A stretch of DNA of 64,000 nt from Verrucomicrobiia bacterium (GTDB taxonomy: Bacteria > Verrucomicrobiota > Verrucomicrobiia > Limisphaerales > JADLHS01). How positions within the stretch are numbered: the stretch's first letter is position 1; every line of letters begins with the position of its first letter. The stretch covers positions 1 through 64,000 of the forward strand of contig JAHCLO010000013.1 in the NCBI GenBank assembly GCA_026125285.1. Reading direction: 5' to 3'. This document shows, one piece after another, positions 41,713 to 50,444 of the stretch. A program made the translations under genes and the position numbers. The notes under the pieces were generated by a model. It saw only the letters and a program-made list of their open reading frames with translations, made no database searches and was not told the origin of the DNA.

Positions 41713-41829
41713 CTACGTCGCAACGGGAGCGTCCTTGGCCTTGGTCTTGGCTTTGGCAGCCTGTTTCTTGCGCTTCAGATAGCTTAACCGGCGCTTCTTC
41801 TTTTCGCTCTTGTTGTACTGTTTTCCCAT
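41713..41829 (-). CDS. Very small basic protein (38 residues)
   Basis: The frame reads MGKQYNKSEKKKRRLSYLKR and continues with KK/AK-rich residues to a stop at 41713. Eighteen of 38 residues are Lys or Arg. I associate MGKQYNK-type openings with a small conserved protein of Verrucomicrobiota, so it is likely real despite its size. The composition suggests RNA or ribosome binding, like very small ribosomal proteins; that is inference. It diverges from the lipoprotein gene and lies upstream of the structured RNA. Confidence 0.7.
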   Translation of the reverse strand: MGKQYNKSEKKKRRLSYLKRKKQAAKAKTKAKDAPVAT

Positions 41830-41875
41830 AAGAATCTTTACATCCGTTCAGTGTTCCGATTGTGTGGACAGCACT

Positions 41876-42415
41876 ATGGTAATTCGTCTGTCACGATTCA
41901 ACACCTATTTGTGTTGCCTTGCCCTGCTCGTCGTGGGGCTTGGCTGCCAAAGCGCCGAGCGCCAGCGCAAGCAACAGACTGCGGCCGTGCGTATCCACCT
42001 GGAGACCCACCCGAATCAGAGCAGCTTCAACCAACGCATCTCCGTGTTGCGCGGCAGTCCAATAACGATCAATGTCTCCTCGTCGCCCATCATCTCGGAA
42101 AATGAAGTAACTGAGGCTCGCGTCATCGAGGATGCCACGGGCTTTGTGCTGCGGCTTCAGTTGGATCGCCGCGGTGCCTGGTTGCTGGAGCAGTATTCCG
42201 CATCGAACCCTGGCAAGCGTTTGGCCATTTATGCAGAATTTGGCGCGAAACCGGTCACGGGCCGCTGGCTGGCCGCGCCGGTCATTTCCCGCCGGATCGC
42301 GGATGGCGTGCTGGTGTTCACGCCGGACGCAGACCGCGAGGAACTTAAACAGATTGAAAGCGGTTTGAACAACGTGGCGCGGAAAACCCAGCCGAAGATC
42401 AGCAAAGAAAAATGA
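41876..42415 (+). CDS. Lipoprotein with a SecD P1-head-like domain
   Basis: A 179-residue lipoprotein: LCCLALLVVGLGCQS is a signal peptide with a lipobox Cys at about 24. Residues about 60-165 resemble the SecDF P1 head subdomain: EARVIEDATGFVLRLQLDRRGAWLLEQYSASNPGKRLAIYAEF, then RWLAAPVISRRIADGVLVFTPDADREELKQIESGLNNV. In SecD this part meets preproteins in the periplasm. Here it stands alone without the membrane channel. The stop overlaps the M23 gene start by four bases. Whether it works with Sec is unknown. Confidence 0.75.
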   Translation: MVIRLSRFNTYLCCLALLVVGLGCQSAERQRKQQTAAVRIHLETHPNQSSFNQRISVLRGSPITINVSSSPIISENEVTEARVIEDATGFVLRLQLDRRGAWLLEQYSASNPGKRLAIYAEFGAKPVTGRWLAAPVISRRIADGVLVFTPDADREELKQIESGLNNVARKTQPKISKEK

Positions 42416-43443
42416 TTCGAGCTTTCGTTTTGGGCACGCGGCTTTCCTCGCTGTCCCTGGCTACGCTGGTGTGCGGGGCCGTCCCTTCGGCGGCGCAGCC
42501 ATTCCTTCTCCCCACCGCCAACCGGGCCTTGTTTGAACCGGGGGGCGAGGAGCGTTTCTTGGTCGGCACGGTTGGCCGGACGTGGACGAGCGGCGGGTTC
42601 GGCTGCGTCCGGAGCGAGGGCTGGCAGCTCCACGAGGGACTCGACATCCGCAGCCTGCAACGGGACAAGCACGGCGAACCTACCGATCCCATCCTGGCCA
42701 CGGCGGACGGCACAGTGGTTTATGCCAATCGAAAACCGTCGCTGTCGAATTACGGCACCTATCTTGTGCTGATGCATCGGGTGGAGGGGCTGCAAATCTA
42801 TTCGCTCTATGCTCACTTGAGCGAAATCCGCCCCGATCTGCTGCCTGGTAGAACAGTCAGAGCCGGTGAGTCCATCGCCGTCATGGGTCGCACGGCGAAC
42901 ACCCGCGAAGGCATCTCGAAAGACCGGGCGCATCTTCACTTCGAGTTGAACTTCCTGCTCAATGATCGCTTTCCCAGTTGGTACAAGCAACGATTCCCGG
43001 ACCAGCGTAACGATCACGGGGCTTGGAATGGCCAGAACCTGCTGGGTCTCGATCCGCAACAGGTCTTCCAGGAGCAACAACGTCGCGGAGCGAAGTTCAG
43101 CCTGCTGCATCACATTCGCAGCCAGACCGAGCTTTGCCGGGTGTTTGTGAACGCCACGGATTTTCCCTGGCTCAAACGCTATCCCGCTTTGATCCGGGCC
43201 AATCCCAAGGCGCAACCGGAAGGCGTGGCCGGTTACGAGATCGCCCTGAACTTCAACGCCATTCCGTTCGAGTTGATTCCCCGTGCCACCTCGGAAATCA
43301 AAGGCAGTTCCAAGATTCAATTGCTTTCCGTTAACGAGGCCGAGCAGAAGCGCAATCCTTGCCGGCGTCTCGTCACCAAACGCGGGACTCGCTGGGAACT
43401 CACTTCCCAAGGTCAGAACGCCCTGGAGTTGCTGACCTATTGA
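42412..43443 (+). CDS. Exported M23-family peptidase
   Basis: A 343-residue protein with a signal peptide (about residues 1-28). The LytM zinc ligands are visible: His and Asp in LHEGLDIRS (about 74-82), and the HLHFEL motif (about 171-176), with YSLYAHLSEI between them supplying the catalytic-site His. M23 enzymes cut peptide crosslinks in cell walls or activate amidases. The C-terminal 140 residues are extra and soluble with no recognised domain. It is translationally coupled to the SecD-like lipoprotein. Confidence 0.88.
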   Translation: MIRAFVLGTRLSSLSLATLVCGAVPSAAQPFLLPTANRALFEPGGEERFLVGTVGRTWTSGGFGCVRSEGWQLHEGLDIRSLQRDKHGEPTDPILATADGTVVYANRKPSLSNYGTYLVLMHRVEGLQIYSLYAHLSEIRPDLLPGRTVRAGESIAVMGRTANTREGISKDRAHLHFELNFLLNDRFPSWYKQRFPDQRNDHGAWNGQNLLGLDPQQVFQEQQRRGAKFSLLHHIRSQTELCRVFVNATDFPWLKRYPALIRANPKAQPEGVAGYEIALNFNAIPFELIPRATSEIKGSSKIQLLSVNEAEQKRNPCRRLVTKRGTRWELTSQGQNALELLTY

Positions 43444-43601
43444 CCCAACTCAGGCAACCCACACGAGCAGCAACTCTCCGGGATGAATCCACTCTGCTGG
43501 ATCCCCGGGCTGATCCAACCGAAACCTGTCAAAAGCCCAATCAAGGCTACATGCTCCCGCCCCCGTCCTTCCATCTCCGCGCTCCGGCCCACGCCGGTCT
43601 T

Positions 43602-46424
43602 CTATAGTGCCTCGCCGAGGGAAAAAACCGTGACGCGCGCACGGGGCAACGGCTCGTCAGAAGTTTCGCACGTAAACCTCATGGGGGTGACGCCCGCTTT
43701 GAGCACTGGCCAATCGCCGAGTGGCCTGACCTTGCCCAGCGATTCGCCTTTGGGCCCGTAAACCTCGCAGTCATCCGGGCCATTGGCTTCGATCCAACTT
43801 CCCGGAGACAACGAGACCGGGAACTCGAGGTGCTTTCCATCCAGCGTGAGCTTGGGATGATTCACGACCACGGCACCTAAAGGAATGGCGGCGATGGGGC
43901 CGACGGAGACTTTGATTTCCCGGTCCGGCTCAATGTTCTGCAGCCAGAGGCTGATGGATTCAACGGAACTGAAGTTGATTGTCTCGCGATAGACATTGTA
44001 GAGACCCTTCCCGTCATTCCAGACATAATCGCTCCAGCGCGCGGCCTCCGTCTCAACAAGCGTAATGCGCCGGCAAACGTTCGATTCGATGTTGAAATAG
44101 CGGTCAGCGACCGCGCCGAAGGCAAGATGCTTCGGACTTTCCAAACGGATCGCACCCAGGGCACCGCCGGTCTCGCTGCGAATCGTCACGCTCAAGCCCT
44201 GGTGATCCTTCAAGTCAATCGGTGGATCGAATCGTCTTTCGATACGGGTCCACGCAGCCTTTTGTGGCACTTTGCCAGCATTGCTGACGGTGATCAGACA
44301 ACCAGAGGGGTGATCCGCGGACCAAGGCTCATAACTTGCCGTCACCTCGGAAGCACCGGTGCGCGTGAAAGAATCCAGTTCTGACTGCGTAAAGCCCATC
44401 AAGGGCATTCGCTGTTTATAGTTGGTGTAATTCGCCGCCATCAGCGCCTCCACGCGGAACCGCGCCGGTTGTTCGCCGAAGATATTCGTAGCCTGCCAAG
44501 TTAAGGTCCACGGTTCACTCATCGAAACGGTTTCCGATTGGGAATGACTACGGCGAAACCGGTGCTGGCCCGCGACATCCTTGAACAGCGCAAATTCCTT
44601 CCCCGGCTCGCGCAGCCTGGCCTTGGCGGTTTCATCGAACGCGTTGGCGTGGCGCAGTTCCTCGCAAGTGCGCAGGATGTCCACCGCCCGACGAAACATC
44701 GGCGTGTTCCTAAGCGCGTCGCGATTGACGCCGGCAGTGAGCGAGATGCCCGCGTCCCAGCCAATCAACTTGGCGCCCACGTATTCCATCACGTCGGGAT
44801 ACGTCGGCTCGATTTGCGGCGGATGAAAGGACTGAAACCCCCACCAACCCAGATGCAGCGGCAGCAACAGGCCGCTGTGGACCTGCTGTGCGTGCAGATC
44901 AATGAAGCGTTTGTGACCGCGCTGCGGGTAATCCCATGCCTGCCAGCGCGTGCGATATTGCCAGAAGTGATGCCACATGGCGCTCATTTCCATGCCCACG
45001 GGCTTGTTCACTCGCTTCTGAATTTCCACCACGAACTTGTTGGCCCAGTACCAACACTCATCCGCGCCCCGCAGAATCGAACTACCGTCAATCGCATCCA
45101 GATAAATGCCGTCGAAGCCACACTGATTCACCACTTGAGCATGATTGGCGGCGATTTCCTCGAACAAGGACGACTCCACGTCCGGCACGAACAAGCCGAA
45201 ACATTCTTTCAGATGCCGCGCCTTGGCGCCTGCGGCGTGCTCGGTGGCTCGGGTGCCCAGCGCCCCGCGTTTGACGCCGGTGAATTTCCACGGCGTCTCC
45301 TTGCTGAACCCACCAAACGTCACCAGTTCATCGCCGATGTGCAATACCACGCTGTTGTGCTCGAAGAAGCCGGTGACGGTACTCAAGCCGGCGGTGGATT
45401 CATTCACTAAAATCTCCGTGGCGTCCGCCGCGAGTGGTTGGGCCAGGGTGAAGGTGCGGAACGCATCCAGGCGCGGGTCGGGCACGGGCGTGACATACTT
45501 CGAGCGCTTGTCTATGAAAAACGCGTAAGTGTGGAAGATCGAACCGATGCCTTCCTCATGCAGGCGCGCGACGATCCGCCGCCACGATTCCCAGCCGTCC
45601 GGCCATTTCTCACGATTCAACTCCATGTCGCCGAAGCGAAAGAACGCACCACCGCCGTGATTATCAATCTGCGTGAAGCCCAAACTCCGCGTCATCTCGA
45701 TCCAGTCCTGAATGTTGGTTTCGGTGAGCGAACCGAAGTTGAACAGATACGAACCGTGATTGAACGGCACTTCATGCGCCCACGGACCAGCGACCCGGCA
45801 CAACGGCAGTTCACTGGCGGTGGTCAGCGTCTCCTGAAGCATTGGCAACATCCGGGACATTGACGCGCCGACCAGTGCCACCTTGGCGCCGACAATCCCG
45901 AACTTCTTCTCCCCCGTGGCACGAAGCTGACTTTGCAGCGCGGGCAACGCATCCACCCGCGTGATCAGATTCTGCGCCAACGCACAGGCACCAAATGGCT
46001 CATCTGGCGAACCCTTCAGATTCAAGGGAATGTTTAGGAACGTCAGCGAGTCCACTTCCCCGCCGCTGATTGATTCAACGCGGAACACAATGCACGACGG
46101 TTGCGTTTCCGTTCTGAGCACGGCGGTGATGCCGCTATCTCCAAAACGCAGCAGAAGCCGGTCTTCCTCCAGGGTCGCGGCCGTGGCGTTGTGCGAATTT
46201 CCGCCAACCTGCACCAAAGCACACGCCGACGGTGACTCCATGCGGAGATAATTTCTGCCGGTGGCGCGATCCACGAAGGCCACGTTGACGGCATTGGTGT
46301 CGAGCGTGTAACGGAACTGAACATTTTCGAAGACAATCGGATTCGCCGTTGCGACCAACGCCGACGTGGCCCAGAGGATGACCAATGCGCGGAAGAATCG
46401 TGGCCGGCAGCACGTGGTTCGCAT
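43602..46424 (-). CDS. Large exported glycoside-hydrolase-like protein
   Basis: A 940-residue protein with a signal peptide (about residues 1-28). Residues about 30-200 form a beta-sandwich. Residues about 215-600 look like a TIM barrel: GFTQIDNHGGGAFFRFGD, GIGSIFHTYAFFID and QCGFDGIYLDAIDGSS, with acids placed as in retaining glycosidases, plus WWGFQSFHPPQIEPTYPDVMEYVG. A C-terminal jelly-roll (about 680-880) follows, with a repeated-sheet end. It resembles alpha-galactosidase-like or GH-A clan enzymes, but I cannot name the family. The insertion GDELVTFGGFSKETPWKFTGVKRG within the barrel is notable. The gene is monocistronic. Confidence 0.6.
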   Translation of the reverse strand: MRTTCCRPRFFRALVILWATSALVATANPIVFENVQFRYTLDTNAVNVAFVDRATGRNYLRMESPSACALVQVGGNSHNATAATLEEDRLLLRFGDSGITAVLRTETQPSCIVFRVESISGGEVDSLTFLNIPLNLKGSPDEPFGACALAQNLITRVDALPALQSQLRATGEKKFGIVGAKVALVGASMSRMLPMLQETLTTASELPLCRVAGPWAHEVPFNHGSYLFNFGSLTETNIQDWIEMTRSLGFTQIDNHGGGAFFRFGDMELNREKWPDGWESWRRIVARLHEEGIGSIFHTYAFFIDKRSKYVTPVPDPRLDAFRTFTLAQPLAADATEILVNESTAGLSTVTGFFEHNSVVLHIGDELVTFGGFSKETPWKFTGVKRGALGTRATEHAAGAKARHLKECFGLFVPDVESSLFEEIAANHAQVVNQCGFDGIYLDAIDGSSILRGADECWYWANKFVVEIQKRVNKPVGMEMSAMWHHFWQYRTRWQAWDYPQRGHKRFIDLHAQQVHSGLLLPLHLGWWGFQSFHPPQIEPTYPDVMEYVGAKLIGWDAGISLTAGVNRDALRNTPMFRRAVDILRTCEELRHANAFDETAKARLREPGKEFALFKDVAGQHRFRRSHSQSETVSMSEPWTLTWQATNIFGEQPARFRVEALMAANYTNYKQRMPLMGFTQSELDSFTRTGASEVTASYEPWSADHPSGCLITVSNAGKVPQKAAWTRIERRFDPPIDLKDHQGLSVTIRSETGGALGAIRLESPKHLAFGAVADRYFNIESNVCRRITLVETEAARWSDYVWNDGKGLYNVYRETINFSSVESISLWLQNIEPDREIKVSVGPIAAIPLGAVVVNHPKLTLDGKHLEFPVSLSPGSWIEANGPDDCEVYGPKGESLGKVRPLGDWPVLKAGVTPMRFTCETSDEPLPRARVTVFSLGEAL

Positions 46425-46594
46425 GGCGCTGAGATTGCCGTCGCGAGCCGACCGCAGTCAAGCGGCGTGCAGCCAGGCACATCGCGCCGCCCATGCCTTT
46501 GCACCTGTGCCTCGTCCGCGCAGCTTTGCCCGAACGGAGAACCGGTTCTTGACCCCGCGCTTGTCGGTGCAAACGCACCTGATAGTTTCTGAGC

Positions 46595-47527
46595 GTGACG
46601 CTGCCTACGACCGATCCCGACGAAAGCCACCGCGCGCGCGAAGCACGCACCGGATTGGTGTATGGTCTCGCGGCCTACACGATGTGGGGGGTGTTTCCGC
46701 TCTACTTCAAGGCGTTGGCGCACGTGTCGCCCTGGCGCATTGTTTGTCACCGCATTTTGTGGTCGGCGGTCTTTCTGGGGGTCATTGTTTCGCTGCGGAG
46801 CGAATGGCGCTGGTTGTGGCCCGCCGTGCGCCACGCACGCAATCTGGGGATGTTGGTGGCGGGCGGAGTGTTGATTGCCTTGAACTGGCTAATCTTCATT
46901 TATGCCGTCACCACCAGCCAGGTTCTGGAGGCCAGCCTCGGCTACTTCATCAATCCACTGCTCTCCGTGGCCTTGGGAATGATCTTTCTGAAGGAGCGGC
47001 TGCGAACGGGACAATGGGTGGCAGTGGTGATCGCGGCGGCGGCGGTGCTCAACCTGGCTTGGCGCGGCGAAAAGCTGCCTTGGATTGCGTTGGCACTGGC
47101 CGGTACGTTCGGCCTGTATGGATTGGTTCGCAAGAAAGTGGATCTTCCATCGCTCCACGCACTGTTGGTGGAAACAACCGTGCTGGTACCAGTGGCGCTC
47201 GTCGGTTTGGCCTGGCTGCCGACGAGTAAGCCGGTTGGCGTGCCGGCTGGCTTCACATTTGGGTTGCTCGCGTTCACCGGAGTTATCACCGCCACGCCGC
47301 TATTGTTCTTCGGAGCGGCGGTTCGCCGGTTGAAACTCTCCACCGTCGGTTTTCTCCAGTACGTCGGCCCGACCTTGCAGTTTGCCGTCGCCCTGCTGGC
47401 GTTTGGCGAGCCACTGGATCCCGCCAAGCTTGCCAGCTTCGGGCTTTGCTGGATCGCCATTGGGGTCTATGTGGTGGATTCGCTGCTGAAGCATGCGCCG
47501 CAACCTGTGGCCGATCGCCCGGAGTGA
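46595..47527 (+). CDS. rarD: EamA-family transporter, RarD-like
   Basis: A 310-residue, ten-helix membrane protein. GLVYGLAAYTMWGVFPLYFKALAHVSPWRIVCHRILWS is the RarD signature opening, with NWLIFIYAVTTSQVLEASLGYFINPLLSVALGMIFLKERL and LKLSTVGFLQYVGPTLQFAVALLAFGEPLD further on. RarD was named from chloramphenicol sensitivity in Pseudomonas; its substrate is not settled. It begins at a GTG at 46595. Confidence 0.9.
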   Translation: MTLPTTDPDESHRAREARTGLVYGLAAYTMWGVFPLYFKALAHVSPWRIVCHRILWSAVFLGVIVSLRSEWRWLWPAVRHARNLGMLVAGGVLIALNWLIFIYAVTTSQVLEASLGYFINPLLSVALGMIFLKERLRTGQWVAVVIAAAAVLNLAWRGEKLPWIALALAGTFGLYGLVRKKVDLPSLHALLVETTVLVPVALVGLAWLPTSKPVGVPAGFTFGLLAFTGVITATPLLFFGAAVRRLKLSTVGFLQYVGPTLQFAVALLAFGEPLDPAKLASFGLCWIAIGVYVVDSLLKHAPQPVADRPE

Positions 47528-47578
47528 ATCGGACTCCTTGCTTGGCGCGTGAACCGGTTCACGCCAGACTGCTCTGCC

Positions 47579-48217
47579 ATGAACCTAAACCCATTTCTCC
47601 TTCGCCCGCTTGCCCGGGGAGTCCTTTGTGTAACCCTCATGCTCGCTTCGGCGCTTGGCCAAACCGCGTCCGAACCTGTCCGGTCAACCAACGCCAAACC
47701 CGTGCGCGTGCTGGTGGCCTACGACTCCTTGACCGGAAACACCGAAAAGCTGGCGGGAGGCGTGGTCGCCGGCGCCAGGCGAGTGCCCGGTGTGGACATT
47801 TCGATCAAACCAGTGGACAAGGTGACGAAGGAGGACCTGGAGCTGTCAGACGGGATCATCCTCGGCTGTCCGACTTACTACGGCACGCTGCCGGGACGAA
47901 TGAAAGTGGTGATTGACGACTGGTCCTGGAAACTGAAAGTGGACTTCACCGACAAGGTGGGCGGAGCGTTCGCGACCGGTGGCGGGCAGGCCGGCGGAAA
48001 GGAATTCGTTTTGCTCTCGCTGGTGATGTTCATGCTCAACAACCGGATGGTGGTGGCCGGACCGCTTTACCAAAACGAGAAAACCGGGAGCGTCTGGGGC
48101 GAGGTGGGCGCGGCCGCCATGACCGGGCCGCTGGACGCAGGAGTCGGTGAAGGCGAACTGGACGGCGCCCGGCGGCTGGGAGAACGTGTGGCTCGCCTGG
48201 CCGTGAAATTGAAGTGA
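47579..48217 (+). CDS. WrbA-like flavodoxin with signal peptide
   Basis: A 212-residue protein. Residues 1-30 (FLLRPLARGVLCVTLMLASALG) look like a signal peptide. The rest is flavodoxin-like: VLVAYDSLTGNTEKLA is the FMN phosphate loop (T/SxTGNT), LGCPTYYGTLPGRMKVVIDDW and FATGGGQAGGKEFVLLSLVMFMLNNRMVVAG match the WrbA/NADPH-quinone-reductase branch. Members are normally cytoplasmic and use NAD(P)H, so export is unusual. The start is the ATG at 47579; a GTG at 47549 would add ten residues. Confidence 0.82.
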   Translation: MNLNPFLLRPLARGVLCVTLMLASALGQTASEPVRSTNAKPVRVLVAYDSLTGNTEKLAGGVVAGARRVPGVDISIKPVDKVTKEDLELSDGIILGCPTYYGTLPGRMKVVIDDWSWKLKVDFTDKVGGAFATGGGQAGGKEFVLLSLVMFMLNNRMVVAGPLYQNEKTGSVWGEVGAAAMTGPLDAGVGEGELDGARRLGERVARLAVKLK

Positions 48218-48268
48218 GCTGAGACAATCGCCCCGGTTCAGCGATAGCCTTTCGATGAACCGCTGCTC

Positions 48269-48336
48269 GGAGCGCGGACTGCCTTGTCCGCGCGAACCTC
48301 TGTACCGGAACTCGCGGACAAGGCTGTCCGCGCTCC
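48269..48336. repeat. Inverted repeat (family F)
   Basis: 48269-48295 (GGAGCGCGGACTGCCTTGTC...) faces its near-perfect complement at 48312-48336, with about 16 bases between. It lies in the convergent gap between the flavodoxin and GHL10-like genes. The remainder of this 303-base gap (48218-48520) holds nothing I recognise. Confidence 0.85.
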
Positions 48337-48520
48337 GGGGTTCATGGCCGCCATGCGCGATTTCATAATCGAGACAACTCCGCACGTACGGCGTGGCACG
48401 GTCTGTCAGTGTTTCAGTTCAAATGGAGTGAAGCGTCCCACTTGCCGCCAACGCGAGGCGAAGCCCATGGTCTGGCTTCGACTGATCTCCTACTCCACTC
48501 ACCAGGGCACGCAACCAATA

Positions 48521-50020
48521 TCACTTCCTCTGCGCCAACGTTGCGGTTGGGCTAAGGTTGCCGGCACGGTCCACTGCCGAGATCGCCAGTGCATCCGGTG
48601 GAACGCCGTCAATGATGAGCGAGCGTCGGTCACTGGGGAATATCTGCGTCGTCCACTCGCCGCTGCGTCGGTATTGGAGCACCCAAAGTCTCGGCGTTTC
48701 GCCCGCCACGCTTTCCCACGAGAGTTTCACGCTGGCCGTCCCGCTGGCGAGAACCGCGAGTCGTGGTTTGGCCGGTGGCTTGTGGCCGAGCCACGGGGAG
48801 GCTGGGATCAGCGCCGGCTGGGCGTACGGGCCGCGCAGCAGGGCGTTGCCGAGGTCCGGGTTGCGCATCAGGCTTTTCATGTTCCAATGCACGTGGCCGG
48901 CGCTCACCGGTTGTTTCGCCGCCAAACGAACTTGATTGACGATTTCCTCCGGCTTCCAAGCCCCGGGCACGCGCGTGGTGTTCATCCCCGGCCAGATGTG
49001 GCGTTGCTTTGGATTCTGCGCGTTCCACCAGTCGAGCAACACGGGAAAGCTCTGTTCCTTCGGTTCAATGGCCCAGTAAAGCTGCGGTGCGAAATAATCC
49101 AGCCAGCCCTGTTGCAGCCATTCGCGCGCGTCAGCGTAGAGCCGGGCGTAGGCATCGAACCCTCTGATCTGGGGCGGATAACCGGGCCGCCAGATGCCAA
49201 ACGGACTGACGCCAAATTTCACGGCTGGTTGGGTTGCCTTGATGGAATCGTGAACCCGCCGGATGAAGGTGTTTACATTCTGTCGCCGCCAGTCATCGCG
49301 ACTCAACCTCCCGCCGGCACCATATTTCTTCCAACTTGCTTCGTCGGGAAAATCCAATTCCTTGCCGTCCGGCCCACGTTCGGCGTACGGATAGAAATAA
49401 TCATCAAAGTGAATCCCATCCACGTCGTAGCGCCGGACCACGTCCATCACCACGCGCAACGAATAATTCTGCACCTCTTTCTCACCCGGGTCCAACCACA
49501 AGTAACGTCCATACTGCCGGACCAAATGCGGGTGCGTCTTGCTGATGTGATTCGCCGAGACTGGCGACTTGGCGCCGGCGTGCCGGGCGCGGTAGGGATT
49601 GAACCACGCGTGCAGTTCCAAGCCACGCTTGTGCGCCTCCGCGATGGCAAATGTCAGTGGATCGTAGAGCGGCTCCGGCGCCTTGCCCATTGCCCCGGTC
49701 AGGTATTCCGACCAAGGTTCAATTTGGGATGCATACACGGCATCGCACCCCGGCCGCACCTGAAAGATGATGGCATTGAGTTTGAGTCGCGCGGCGTGGT
49801 CAAGGATGGCCAGCAACTCCGCCTTTTGCTCCGCCACACTGAGGTCGCGGCTCGACGGCCAGTCAATGTTGGCGACGGTCGCCACCCAGGCCGCGCGAAA
49901 CTCGCGTTGGGGCGGAGGGGGAACAACCGTGGAGGGTCGGTAATCCGCCGTGGCGCATCCCGCAGATAGCAATCCGGCAAGCGAAACAATCGCAAGGAGG
50001 CAATGGGTGTTTGCTTTCAT
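48521..50020 (-). CDS. Lipoprotein of the glycosyl hydrolase-like 10 (GHL10/DUF187) family
   Basis: A 499-residue lipoprotein: IVSLAGLLSAGCATA is a lipobox signal. EFRAAWVATVANIDWPS, AAWVATV, HAWFNPYRAR, WLDPGEKEVQNYSLRVVMDVVRRYDVDGIHFDDYFYPY and GVSPFGIWRPG are the family's barrel motifs, the last Asp pair lying where retaining hydrolases keep catalytic acids. Residues about 400-499 form a fibronectin-III-like domain (SVKLSWESVAG...LAISAVDRAGNLSP). It probably cleaves a cell-wall or extracellular glycan. The start is the ATG at 50020. Confidence 0.85.
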   Translation of the reverse strand: MKANTHCLLAIVSLAGLLSAGCATADYRPSTVVPPPPQREFRAAWVATVANIDWPSSRDLSVAEQKAELLAILDHAARLKLNAIIFQVRPGCDAVYASQIEPWSEYLTGAMGKAPEPLYDPLTFAIAEAHKRGLELHAWFNPYRARHAGAKSPVSANHISKTHPHLVRQYGRYLWLDPGEKEVQNYSLRVVMDVVRRYDVDGIHFDDYFYPYAERGPDGKELDFPDEASWKKYGAGGRLSRDDWRRQNVNTFIRRVHDSIKATQPAVKFGVSPFGIWRPGYPPQIRGFDAYARLYADAREWLQQGWLDYFAPQLYWAIEPKEQSFPVLLDWWNAQNPKQRHIWPGMNTTRVPGAWKPEEIVNQVRLAAKQPVSAGHVHWNMKSLMRNPDLGNALLRGPYAQPALIPASPWLGHKPPAKPRLAVLASGTASVKLSWESVAGETPRLWVLQYRRSGEWTTQIFPSDRRSLIIDGVPPDALAISAVDRAGNLSPTATLAQRK

Positions 50021-50444
50021 ATCCAACCTCAGACTGCGAACGGGGCTGAACGCTTCACCGCGCAATCAGGGTTTCGTTATAGACGAAGCACAAACGCAGT
50101 GGCCAGAACGAATGTCGTGACCGCGCTCATCGTCCCGCAACCATTCCACTTGGAACGCTACTTGGCTGGGTTTGATCAGACTCTGACGTTCCCCGACAAT
50201 GTGGTAGCCAGCCCATGCGCTATGAAAATTCCTTGGAAAAGATGTTGAACTCTTTCGGGCAGAAGCGTAGAAACTAGATCGTTAGTTGATACAGAGTCTG
50301 AATTAGTCAGTATTAGTCGGCACAACGGCAAATCTCGGTTCCTCACCAATTAGTTGTGTCAGAGTGGGTAGTGTGCCCCTGTATATTGTGGTTTTTCCAC
50401 TTTACTTGGCCAGCCCACTTTGGTTGTTTAACCAGCAAACAGTC
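50021..50444. other. Intergenic region upstream of smc
   Basis: About 420 bases without a gene, AT-richer than its surroundings. One promoter-like pair on the plus strand is TTGATA (50286-50291) and AGTATT (50309-50314), spaced by 17. I see no other structure. Confidence 0.4.

Noticed and set aside
48375..48400. GCACGTACGG string resembling group II intron domain V
   Set aside because: No matching stem partner and no reverse transcriptase nearby.
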